From Acanthosoma haemorrhoidale (lineage: Eukaryota > Arthropoda > Insecta > Hemiptera > Acanthosomatidae): a DNA stretch of 64,000 nucleotides. The translations under genes were made by a program, and so were the position numbers. The notes under the pieces are model-generated. The model saw nothing but the letters and a program-made list of their open reading frames with translations. It made no database searches and was not told the DNA's origin. Positions 56,481 through 64,000 of this stretch are shown piece by piece; the stretch's first letter is position 1; each line of letters begins with the position of its first letter. The stretch is taken from positions 78,631,341-78,695,340 of the forward strand of contig OV884015.1 in assembly GCA_930367205.1 (NCBI GenBank). Reading direction: 5' to 3'.

Positions 56481-59147
56481 TCAGTCATCGGGTTCAATGA
56501 CGTCGATCATCCTCCAGGCTTCGGCGGTCCAGCAGTGCTTCCATCTGACGGGCATTGGTGGTGGTTGAAGGTCGGAGAATAGTGGGTTGTGGCTATGTCT
56601 GAGTGAGTCAAAAAATTTGATGTGCCTTCTCTTGATAAAATCTTGAATGGTGAGCACTTCAAATTTTTTATGCATCTCGTCTGCCTTCATTCGGTCGAAC
56701 GGGGTATGTTTGAGGGAGGTGCGGAGAACTCTGTTCTGAAATTGCTGGAGCGTTTGGAGAGTGTTAGGAGTCAGATACTTGAAGAGAGGGGTCCCATACA
56801 TCAAAGCAGGTCTTAGGACGCTCTGGTATATCAGCAGCTTGAGGCGTACCGATAAAGCCGGGCTGTGAAGTAGGTGTCCGAGGCTGAAGAATTTCTTCCT
56901 AACACTCTTTAATTTCTTGCCGAGATGAGTTGTGAACGACAAGTGCCTACCGAGGGTAATCCCGAGGTAGCACAGCTTGTTGCTTACAGGGCACTCTTTG
57001 CCGCCTAAGACGAAGGATTTCGGGAGCTTCTTTTTTCCGGATTTGTAACTGAATATAATTCCTTGCGTCTTGGCCGGGTTGACTTGAATGTGGACGGCAT
57101 CGAGTTTCTCGGAGATCCGTTGACTAGCGCTCTCAGCGAATTTCAGGGCTCTGGAGGGATTGATGCTAGTGCTGTAAACACCTATATCGTCTGCATACGC
57201 GGATACCTCGCAGTTGGGGTACGAGGCTCCTACGATGTGGGCGGTGTAAATGTTGAACAGCAGAGGGCCTAGCACCGATCCTTGGGGGACACCGGCAGTG
57301 TAGTTTCTTCGGGTCGTAAACGTAGTGCCTATACGAACCGAAAAAGTTCTGCCTGTAAGGTAGGATCTTATCAGGTTCTGCAGCTGATCCGAGAATTCGT
57401 ATTCCCTCAGACGTTGAAGTAGGATGTAGTGGTCCACAGAGTCGAAAGCTTTCGAACAGTCCAGAGAAATCATAGCGGTAGCTCTGTTGCTCCGGACGTT
57501 CGATGCGACGTGGTGTTGCAATCTCACCAGGTTGTTGTTCGCGCTTAAGCCTGTGCTGAAACCAGTCTGCTCTGGTGGGATGACTTCTTGTGACTCGCAG
57601 TGCCCGGAGAGATGTACGTGGATGATTCTCTCAAACAGCTTCGAGAGTTGAGTCAGCAGACTGATGGGGCGGTAATGAGATGGCTCATAACCGCTTTTTG
57701 CTGGTTTCAGAAGGGGGACCACTACAGCGTGCTTCCAGTTCTGGGGGAAATAGTGCAGCCTGAAGCAGGAGTTCAACACGTTCGTTATGAATGAGATTCC
57801 TTTCCTCGGCAGCTGCTTGAGTAGGATGTTCTGGATGGAATCCTGACCTGGGGCCTTCTTGCCGGTCGTTCTTCGAATGAATGCAGCGCATTGCCGGTGT
57901 GAGGTGTAGATTTCGGTAGTGGTAGGGAGGGTGGGGGAGGGGTGGTCGAGGGCTCCTATTGGCTGTCCCTGGCCACGACTGACTTCCTCATAATAGGCCG
58001 CCAAGATGTCCGCTTGTTCGGTGGTGGGAATGAACTGCCCGTTCACGGCCAGCCTTACACCGTTCTTTTTGGACCTGCAGGTCTTCACAAGCTTCCACAA
58101 TTGCTTGTGGTCACCGTGGAGACTGGTGAGGCGATCTTCCCAAATCAAATTTTTCCACTGGGCCATCAGGGACTTAACTTGGTTTGTGAGAGCATTTAAA
58201 ACCGGTTTTAAGTCCCTGTTTTTGGTCCTAAACCACCTGTTCTTGATGTTATTACGCTGTCTAATCAGTTGTAGGATGTGATCCGGAGGTTTTCTCAGAG
58301 AAGGGGGCTTCGGAGAAAATTTCGGGATCGATGCATCGGCAGCTCGATCGATGACGTCCTGTAGCTGATAGATAGCGTAATCTATGTCCCAAGTGTGTCT
58401 CAGGGGCGTGATTGTGGGCAACTCGGTCTTGATGAGATGCTTGTAGAGGTCCCATTTGGCCTCATCGTACCTGTACCTAGAAGCAGGTGGCTCTGGCATG
58501 TCGCCTTCTAGTTCATAGAGAACAGGCCGATGGTCGGAGGTGGTGAAATCTAAGGCCGAGCATCCGGTGACCCGGTGTGGCTGTTGTGTCAGGAGCAGGT
58601 CTGGCGTGGAGGTTCTGTCTGGGTTAGCGAAATGACGGAAGGTCGGCAATCCTGGGTGGATGACCGTAAATGGTGTCTTTGTGATGTAACGGCCGAGGGC
58701 GTTAGCCCTCGTACTGCTCCACCAACTGTGGTTCGCATTTAGGTCACCCACGATGACGTGCCTTCGGTCATGAGCTATCGTAGTGAGCAGGAGCTTGTCC
58801 GAGTCGCAATTGGCTCTCGGTCTTCTGTAGACTCCTGACACTATCATATTTTTTGTGAGCCGTAATTGGAGCGTTACGATGTAGTGGGAGGGGCCTAGGG
58901 TCACGGGTGGGGGTAGTCTTCTACAGGGGACTCCGTTCCTCACTAACACTGCTACTCCTCCAGAGACGGTCTCAGTGTCGTGGCGGTAGGCGGTATATCC
59001 CGCGAATCGGCAGAAATGAATCTTCTTCAGTCGGGTGTCTGTTAGGACAGCGACGTCTGGTGAATGGCACCGTAGAAGTGTCTCTACGTCAGCTTGTTTG
59101 GGCCGAAGGCCGCAAACGTTGTAATTTAATATACTATGACCCATCAT
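56481..59147 (-). CDS. Family A LINE ORF2: endonuclease-reverse transcriptase
   Basis: This 888-residue protein nicks target DNA and reverse-transcribes the element RNA onto it. Residues 1-220 are an apurinic-type endonuclease, with LNYNVCGLR (7-15), GDLNANHSWW (134-143) and TSDHRP (203-208). The conserved metal-binding Glu of the ET motif is Asp here (TDTRL, 36-40). The reverse transcriptase follows: TGKKAPGQDS (428-437), HYRPISLLTQLSKLFE (491-506), SLDCSKAFDSVDH (561-573), AGVPQGSVLGP (618-628) and catalytic YADD (651-654). A C-terminal domain follows. No stops or frameshifts. The start ATG overlaps the ORF1 stop as ATGA, which points to coupled termination-reinitiation. A second ATG follows immediately. 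Confidence 0.93.
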   Translation of the reverse strand: MMGHSILNYNVCGLRPKQADVETLLRCHSPDVAVLTDTRLKKIHFCRFAGYTAYRHDTETVSGGVAVLVRNGVPCRRLPPPVTLGPSHYIVTLQLRLTKNMIVSGVYRRPRANCDSDKLLLTTIAHDRRHVIVGDLNANHSWWSSTRANALGRYITKTPFTVIHPGLPTFRHFANPDRTSTPDLLLTQQPHRVTGCSALDFTTSDHRPVLYELEGDMPEPPASRYRYDEAKWDLYKHLIKTELPTITPLRHTWDIDYAIYQLQDVIDRAADASIPKFSPKPPSLRKPPDHILQLIRQRNNIKNRWFRTKNRDLKPVLNALTNQVKSLMAQWKNLIWEDRLTSLHGDHKQLWKLVKTCRSKKNGVRLAVNGQFIPTTEQADILAAYYEEVSRGQGQPIGALDHPSPTLPTTTEIYTSHRQCAAFIRRTTGKKAPGQDSIQNILLKQLPRKGISFITNVLNSCFRLHYFPQNWKHAVVVPLLKPAKSGYEPSHYRPISLLTQLSKLFERIIHVHLSGHCESQEVIPPEQTGFSTGLSANNNLVRLQHHVASNVRSNRATAMISLDCSKAFDSVDHYILLQRLREYEFSDQLQNLIRSYLTGRTFSVRIGTTFTTRRNYTAGVPQGSVLGPLLFNIYTAHIVGASYPNCEVSAYADDIGVYSTSINPSRALKFAESASQRISEKLDAVHIQVNPAKTQGIIFSYKSGKKKLPKSFVLGGKECPVSNKLCYLGITLGRHLSFTTHLGKKLKSVRKKFFSLGHLLHSPALSVRLKLLIYQSVLRPALMYGTPLFKYLTPNTLQTLQQFQNRVLRTSLKHTPFDRMKADEMHKKFEVLTIQDFIKRRHIKFFDSLRHSHNPLFSDLQPPPMPVRWKHCWTAEAWRMIDVIEPDD

Positions 59148-60256
59148 TTGGATACCCGGTCAGACTGTGTTAATAGCCGCTCTACCAGTGCGGCGAGATT
59201 GTTCATGGTAGTGAGCATAGCGCTCATCATACTCATCATAGCATCATTGTTGTTAGCGGGTTGAGGTAGAGGAGCTGGGAGTGCTACTTCCGGAGCCCTG
59301 GTGTTACCTGATGCCATCTGCGCATAGGAGGCAGTCTGTCGTGGTGGTGGGGGGGCAGTCATAAATGTAGCTTTTCTCGGCCCGGCTGTGAAATTCTGTG
59401 CCTGTTTCTTGATTTCTGCGGTCTCTAGGAGTTTAATCCTGTACGGGCACTGTCGGTACGACGCGACATGATTTCCCCCGCAATTGGCGCATTTGAGAGG
59501 AATTGAAGCGTCCCTGGGGCAGTCTTTTATGTCGTGAGGTTGGCTGCACCTCACGCACTTGGCCTGCTTGAAGCAGTACCGTCTTGTATGGCCGTATTCC
59601 TGACAGTTAAGGCACATCGGAATGCCTCTTTTGTCATGAAAGGTGCTCACTCTAAAGAGCACATTATTTATATGACGGAGTTGCTTTAAGTTCTCCGCCT
59701 TGAGAGTATGGTCGCCGATTACGAGAATCGGCTCGATCTCCGTCTTCCCGCCATTTTGGTCAGATCGCCTCAATCGATATACATCGATTATATTGCTACC
59801 CACGCTATTGATGTGGGCTTTTATCTCCTCAATCGGGTGAGAGAGATCGAAACCGTGTAGCAAGTACTTCTTGTTGGGCTTAGTACCACGGGGGGCGAAC
59901 GTATGAAAGGGGATTTTTGATTCCCTAATTGCAGCAATTGTTTGCTGTTGGTCATGCACGCTGTGGCAGAGCACCTTTGTATTCTGCTGTGTCTGTACTA
60001 TTTTAAAGTTCTTGACGTTATTATCAGCTAGTAACCTCGTGAGGTCGTAGCTGTTAATCCGCCCTAATATTAGGGGGGGTGGTGATTTGGGGGCAACAGG
60101 GGCGGCGGATGTGCTGGCCTCGGACTGAGCTTTTGAGTTTAGGGGGGTGAAGGAATTGGAGGTACTTACTCCGGGGGCTTGTGGTAGAGTACGCTTTCGG
60201 CATACTCTCTTTGGATGATGAAAGTCATCGCCTTTGGGGTCCCTACTGCTTGCCAT
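59144..60256 (-). CDS. Family A LINE ORF1: zinc-knuckle RNA-binding protein
   Basis: A 370-residue Gag-like protein that should coat the element RNA and guide it to chromatin. The N-terminus (1-60) is basic and Ser/Pro-rich with a KRVCRKR cluster. Residues 75-205 form an RNA-recognition-like, PRE_C2HC-type region (HGFDLSHPIEEIKAHI at 134-149). Three zinc knuckles follow: CLNCQEYGHTRRYC (215-228), CVRCSQPHDIKDC (234-246) and CANCGGNHVASYRQC (256-270). The tail ends in a Met-rich, possibly helical stretch. The stop TGA overlaps the ORF2 ATG by four bases. Order, spacing and knuckle pattern fit the Jockey clade. Confidence 0.92.
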   Translation of the reverse strand: MASSRDPKGDDFHHPKRVCRKRTLPQAPGVSTSNSFTPLNSKAQSEASTSAAPVAPKSPPPLILGRINSYDLTRLLADNNVKNFKIVQTQQNTKVLCHSVHDQQQTIAAIRESKIPFHTFAPRGTKPNKKYLLHGFDLSHPIEEIKAHINSVGSNIIDVYRLRRSDQNGGKTEIEPILVIGDHTLKAENLKQLRHINNVLFRVSTFHDKRGIPMCLNCQEYGHTRRYCFKQAKCVRCSQPHDIKDCPRDASIPLKCANCGGNHVASYRQCPYRIKLLETAEIKKQAQNFTAGPRKATFMTAPPPPRQTASYAQMASGNTRAPEVALPAPLPQPANNNDAMMSMMSAMLTTMNNLAALVERLLTQSDRVSK

Positions 60257-60531
60257 ACCCTACAAAGGTCCGTGCGACGCACGTCCCAGTTAAGGGGGAG
60301 AGCCTCACTTGTAATAATTAAAAGCACTCACCTGTCTTCAAGGGAACAAAGCGCCACTGACTAAAATATCAAAACTTTACCACATTTGAGTTCTTGCCAC
60401 AATGGAAGATGGATAGCGTCTCTTGTTGTTCAGAAACTATGTATTCAGTTTTGACAGAACGAGAGCTAGGTTAATTTCAAAATAAGATAACCTTTTTGAA
60501 TGTTTCAAGTTTAGTTGCAACAATCGATTTC
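60257..60531 (-). promoter_or_regulatory. Family A 5' UTR with probable internal promoter
   Basis: Its length of 275 bases is set by the TSD at 60532. Jockey-type LINEs carry an internal, TATA-less polymerase II promoter here. A TCAGTGG initiator-like motif occurs near 60355 with GAAGACAG about 25 bases downstream, so transcription could instead begin there. No TATA box is seen. The upstream limit rests on the TSD, and the promoter assignment is inference. Confidence 0.5.
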
Positions 60532-60630
60532 ATATAATGTAGCAACGCTACAGGAAATATAAAAATCATATGTAAATTAATTCTACTGAGAATCTATAAT
60601 TGAAATAATCACTGTTTTTAAGGAACTATA
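60532..60630 (+). mobile_element. Family B 3' UTR, right half, split by A insertion
   Basis: It resumes the B tail at the duplicated ATATAATGTA, then GCAACGCTACAGGAAATATAA as in the copy at 48770 (GCGGTGCTACAGGAAATATAA). It continues through GAATCTATAATTG to an A-rich end near 60630. Confidence 0.75.
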
Positions 60631-61334
60631 ATAAAAATGACCTGAGCATTAAGTGTGCAAACGTTTTGTAATTATTGTCTTTTAAACTTGTAAACCCTAC
60701 CAATAAACGTTTCCTTTAGAAAAATGGTCACCGAATGGTGAACCACAGGCAAGTTTTTGGCGGACCGTGACAAAATTGTGGATGTTTCAATGGCAAACGC
60801 GTACCATACAGGCTTTGATTGCGGAAGTTATCTGACCTGGGTAACTTCTTCCCTGATTGCAAGTAACCTCTGAGAAAGTAAAACTCACAGTTTATTTTTA
60901 AATTAGATTACACCATCATGAACCGATCTATGAGTAAGCAAGAAACGTGTTCAGTGGAGTTTTCTTTGAATATTTCTCGGACTCTAGCCAATTATGTAAA
61001 CATGTGATGCAGGTATTGTAAATGAGTTCATGATGGGTGCTGGAAATGCGTTATTTGAAAAGCAATCGTTGACATTATTCGACCTATTTCATTATCTGCT
61101 TCTTCAGGCACAAGGAATACACAACGTTTGGCAAGCGAAAACGATACAACTTTAAAAAAAACTTGATCTGCCAAGAATTGCTATGCTTAGGCTTTAGGGA
61201 ATCTTGCGAAATTACAGATAAAGCATTTTGGATTATTTTTGGACTGAACCTGTGAACAGTTTTTGAAGAACTATCGACTGCTTTGCCAGACAGGAAATAC
61301 GACAGGAGAGTATTTGTGCAACGCTGTAGCAGAG
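60631..61334. other. Unassigned sequence between B tail and LTR
   Basis: The frames around 61015-61155 and 61095-61240 stay open for 45-50 codons, but no family is recognised. It could be part of an older element. Confidence 0.35.
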
Positions 61335-62454
61335 TGTAGCGACCGCTGACTACATAAGATAAATCACCCTATACTCTATTGTATATATATTGTAAATTAA
61401 TTTAAAACAAATTCAAATAAGTCATTGTAAATGTTGTAAACAATAAACAAGTGGCAGCTGCATGTCAATTAAGTTAAGAGCTGGGAACCCACTACCCACA
61501 TCAGGTAGTAAAACGCCCCTACCAGGCCAGGTCTACGGCTGCCGGTGACAAAGTCCCACTGCATACTGGGGTCTCATTGGATACAATAACTCAGATGATT
61601 GGGCCTAACAAGCCACCACTAACTATAAATAGGGGCAGTAATTAATAAATTAATAATAAATCTCGGGCTGTAATTCATTCTCCCGACGACTAGCTACTGG
61701 TGACTTGTGGCTGCGGTGATGTTCAAGAAAGCGAACTGCGGGTGTTGTGGCCACCTCTTGATTACAAATAATTTTAAGTCACTCTCTTCTCGATAAGATC
61801 ATATCATATCTATCATTTTTTCCATATGTTTATTAAATTAAGCTTATGACGCCAGTCGGAGAGTGGGGGGTCAGTCGTAGAGGGGAGTTATCCGAGAGCC
61901 CCTGAGTCAGAGCTCAGACAGAAAGCAACTGGGACCTTCACTTCTGCACAGGCGCCTGCGGCTCTACTCAGAACCATGGACTTCTCATTCAACTACCTCT
62001 GCATCTCTTCCTAACCTCGCTATGTTTTAGTCCGGCCTTGTCAGACCCCACACTCTCCTAGTGGGATTCTCTGCCTTTGCCTCGCTAAAACTAGCAGCTC
62101 CTTGGGAGAGACCTCTCCCTCGCGGACAACGGTTGCGAAATTTACTTAGCAGTGTCTCCCGAGGCAATCCAATCTGCCTCCCTCCGGTTCACACTCGCCT
62201 TTGGGATCCAGACGGATTTCGCCTACCCTTAGTTACTGAGTGTGAATTCGTGGTTATTCCAAGACCACACAAACTACCTACCCTATATCTCTTCTCCTGA
62301 ACATAGTGCATTGTCGGGGCATTACATACCTATCAAATATGGAGTCAGATAGTAAGACCGTCACGAAACGATTGTCGAGGTCATAAGCCTAATTAGCCCT
62401 TACTTCGTCACCAGGGCTAGGGTAGCGAGGCACCCCCCTCGTGACGACCCGACA
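61335..62454 (+). mobile_element. Solo LTR-like unit, copy 3, longest
   Basis: At 1120 bp, about 240-300 bp longer than the other two copies. The extra sequence lies mainly at about 61720-61975 between the GACTTGTGGCT and ACCTCTGCATCTC landmarks. TATAAATAG at 61623-61631 is a good TATA box and sets the orientation. The ends are TGTAGCGACCGC and GTGACGACCCGACA. Flanking bases do not repeat, so the TSD is lost or the copy arose by recombination. Confidence 0.7.
61623..61631 (+). promoter_or_regulatory. TATA box of LTR copy 3
   Basis: TATAAATAG is followed by a short purine-rich stretch. It lies about 290 bp into the unit, a plausible U3/R position. The other two copies lack this exact match. 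Confidence 0.45.
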
Positions 62455-62729
62455 CTGAATATTTTAATTAAGCTGGATTGGACATAAAAATTGTTATCGC
62501 TGATAACAGATAGGGTACCTAGAATGCTTGGTTCGGCGATTCAGCAGTGATTTAAAATGAAATCAAAATTTTATATCCTACCACTGGAATCTATCATAAA
62601 AGTGTGCTGTGTTGCATACTGAGTCCCAGTCTCCAGAATAAAATGCGAACGGCAATAAAAATAATTAACTTCATACGGGCAAACTCAAAACATTAACAGC
62701 TTGATGAAAATCAGCTGCACCAACTTGCC
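62455..62729. other. Sequence between LTR copy and gag relic
   Basis: No recognisable protein similarity and no repeat match; it may belong to the Gypsy element downstream of gag. Confidence 0.3.
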
Positions 62730-63297
62730 CTAAATTTCAACCACAGGGTAGTTCATTTCATATGTTTTTTGTATTTGGTCTTTTGAGTCGTCTGTAATGA
62801 TTCTTCCTTCTAGTTCTTCTCGTAGTGTAATTAGTCTATTCTTAAATGTTAGTGGATGTTCACTTTTGTGTATTGTCATTTCTAATATTTCTGTAATTGA
62901 TCGTTCTATAGTTTTTTTGTCCCGAAAGTATTTTTTTAATTCGGCTATGAATACTTCGATAGTGTCGTAGTTTAGTTTTCCGCAAAATTTTGCTTGTTCT
63001 GTTAATTTTTTTGACTTTGTGTAACTAAGTAACTGTCTTAAATTACATTCCCTAAGTGGGTTGTCAATGCTCCTAAGGTAGAGGTAACATATAATAATTG
63101 GTTTAGAAATGTAACTAAGTCACTAGGATTTCCGTTGAATTCCGGATTTTTTGGAAATCGGTGGCTTTGATTATATGTTGGTTCATTTTGAATGTTTTTA
63201 AGTTGTGTTCGAGTAAAGAATTTTGTATTTCTTGTATTGGTGGTTGTATAGTCGGTATGTTAAGTATGGCTTCCCTTAGTATGCTCCTCTCAGTCAT
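62730..63297 (-). pseudogene. Gypsy-type LTR retrotransposon gag relic
   Basis: Minus-strand frames encode a Gag-like protein: an N-terminal segment from ATG at 63297, then EFNGNPSDLVTFLNQLL in a shifted frame. After another shift a long stretch runs through LTEQAKFCGKL and VFIAELKKYF to a stop at 62730-62732. The FxGxPxxLxxFL and KLxxxA...WxxLxxxLxxxF layout is typical of Ty3/Gypsy capsid regions. At least two frameshifts are present. No pol domain follows within the window. The family assignment rests on motif layout only. Confidence 0.65.
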
Positions 63298-64000
63298 AAG
63301 TCAAAATGTGTACAAAAAAAGTGTTAGTTATTTATAATTACCAATTACAACGTTGTCATCCTCCTTCTTGAAGTCCTGGTCTTCCTTTAACAATTGTTTT
63401 GTTCAGTATACCTCGGAGTATTTATATCAAAATATACCAGCCTCTATCCTGAAGTCTAATAAATATTTCGTCGGGCTTCTCCTGGAACGAGTAGAGGATG
63501 TCTCGGGTCTTGCCTAGCCAAGTGCGGGGGATCGTGGATTGGGGAGATTCTACCGATGTTACGCTACGCTGCCGGGGCACCTACTCGAGCGCTAGTTAAA
63601 GAAGTTTTACACAGATAGACTTTTTACAAGAAGAGTTTATTCACAAGTTTTTTTTTTTTCTTTCATAGCCCCTTTAAATTTAAAGATAATTATATATAAT
63701 TATAGATCCTCAAGTGAATCTATTATTCACAAGAACAACGAGGTAACGGTTTCACTAACTACTCTCTTACGTCTAGTCGGGAAAAGAGAGTGTTACTGCG
63801 TGAGGTGAGTCGGACTGAGTGAGAGGGAGTAGAATTTTGGAAAGGTATATATGGAGAGGGAAATGGATCATGCCTTCTCAGCTAGCGTGGGGAAATAGGT
63901 GAAGATTGCCTCACCCGGGCGGTCGTCATCGGTGCCAACCAGTCAGCAGGAATCAGTTTATTGTTTGCAAAACAAGCCCTGGGTCATTGATGAATATGTC
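63298..64000 (-). mobile_element. Probable 5' LTR and leader of the Gypsy-type element
   Basis: It lies directly upstream of gag on the minus strand and is GC-richer than average. A TATATATACC motif near 63845-63855 could be a TATA box, and a leader GGTGCCCCGGCAGCG near 63570-63585 could be a decayed primer-binding region. The outer end is beyond the window and the LTR boundary (perhaps near 63595) is not certain. A 75-bp LINE tail is inserted within it. Confidence 0.45.
63648..63722 (-). mobile_element. Family B LINE, 75-bp tail insertion with 11-bp TSD
   Basis: On the minus strand it reads TAGATTCACTTGAGGATCTA, then a TTTAAAGGGGCTATGAAAG segment and a 12-A tail, matching the last bases of the B 3' UTR (48803-48860). 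There is a small internal duplication of an ATAATTAT motif. The perfect 11-bp TSD TTATTCACAAG lies at 63637-63647 and 63723-63733. Confidence 0.85.

Larger units (their letters stand above)
56100..60531 (-). mobile_element. Family A LINE, full-length and apparently intact
   Basis: A complete Jockey-like non-LTR retrotransposon of about 4.4 kb. It has a 5' UTR (60257-60531), ORF1 (59144-60256), ORF2 (56481-59147, overlapping ORF1 by 4 bases), a structured 3' UTR (56120-56480) and a poly(A) tail (T run from 56100). The perfect 10-bp TSD ATATAATGTA lies at 56090-56099 and 60532-60541. Both reading frames are open with all main motifs. It inserted into the 3' UTR of a family B copy that lies in the opposite orientation. 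This is the best candidate in the window for a recently mobile element. Confidence 0.92.

Noticed and set aside
57063..58281. Several plus-strand open frames across the LINE
   Set aside because: They are antisense shadows of the intact ORF2.
60901..61330. Possible exon or transposase upstream of LTR copy 3
   Set aside because: Open stretches of 45-50 codons in different frames with no motif and no splice context.

Overview
The window looks like a piece of an insect (arthropod) nuclear genome. It is AT-rich and almost gene-free, and it carries eukaryotic non-LTR retrotransposons with poly(A) tails and target-site duplications (TSDs). It also has Tc1-type transposase relics, Gypsy-type LTR material and one spliced exon. 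That exon (55055-55269, + strand, acceptor TTTCAG and donor GTAAGT) encodes the first half of an immunoglobulin domain of the beaten path (Beat) type, an arthropod neuronal adhesion family. It is the only host coding sequence I can support; most of the window is probably intron or flank of that gene.

The rest is largely transposon sediment. Family A is a Jockey-like LINE. There is a complete, apparently intact copy at 56100-60531 (- strand) with ORF1, ORF2 and a 10-bp TSD, plus truncated copies at 1-614 and 36954-38187 and a 53-bp tail insertion at 12443-12495. Family B is a diverged relative of A with copies at 31310-31789, 31845-33984, 35004-35162, 48432-48866 and 48917-49060. A 75-bp B tail lies at 63648-63722, and another B tail (56040-60630) was split in two by the full-length A copy. 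Family D is another Jockey-like LINE, with a long decayed copy at 41541-46465, a copy at 16483-17915 whose reverse transcriptase is open but lacks its catalytic box, a fragment at 50586-51140, and five copies that are 3' UTR only or nearly so.

Three LTR-like units (TGTAG...CGACA; 7266-8081, 43356-44237, 61335-62454) are most simply solo LTRs; the second sits inside the endonuclease region of the long D copy. A decayed Gypsy-type gag lies at 62730-63297 (- strand), with a probable leader/LTR upstream of it. There are two Tc1-like transposase relics (21420-21620, 25090-25705), a small mariner-like MITE (38534-38614), an RTE-like reverse transcriptase relic (35770-36320), tRNA-like SINE heads, and several unnamed repeats. 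The most structured of these is a three-copy direct/inverted cassette at 21675-22415.

I found no rRNA, CRISPR array, operon, or convincing new multigene system. The best leads are the intact A element with an unusual endonuclease residue, the nested insertions that give a relative chronology, the very short tail-only insertions with clean TSDs, and the uncharacterised repeats.
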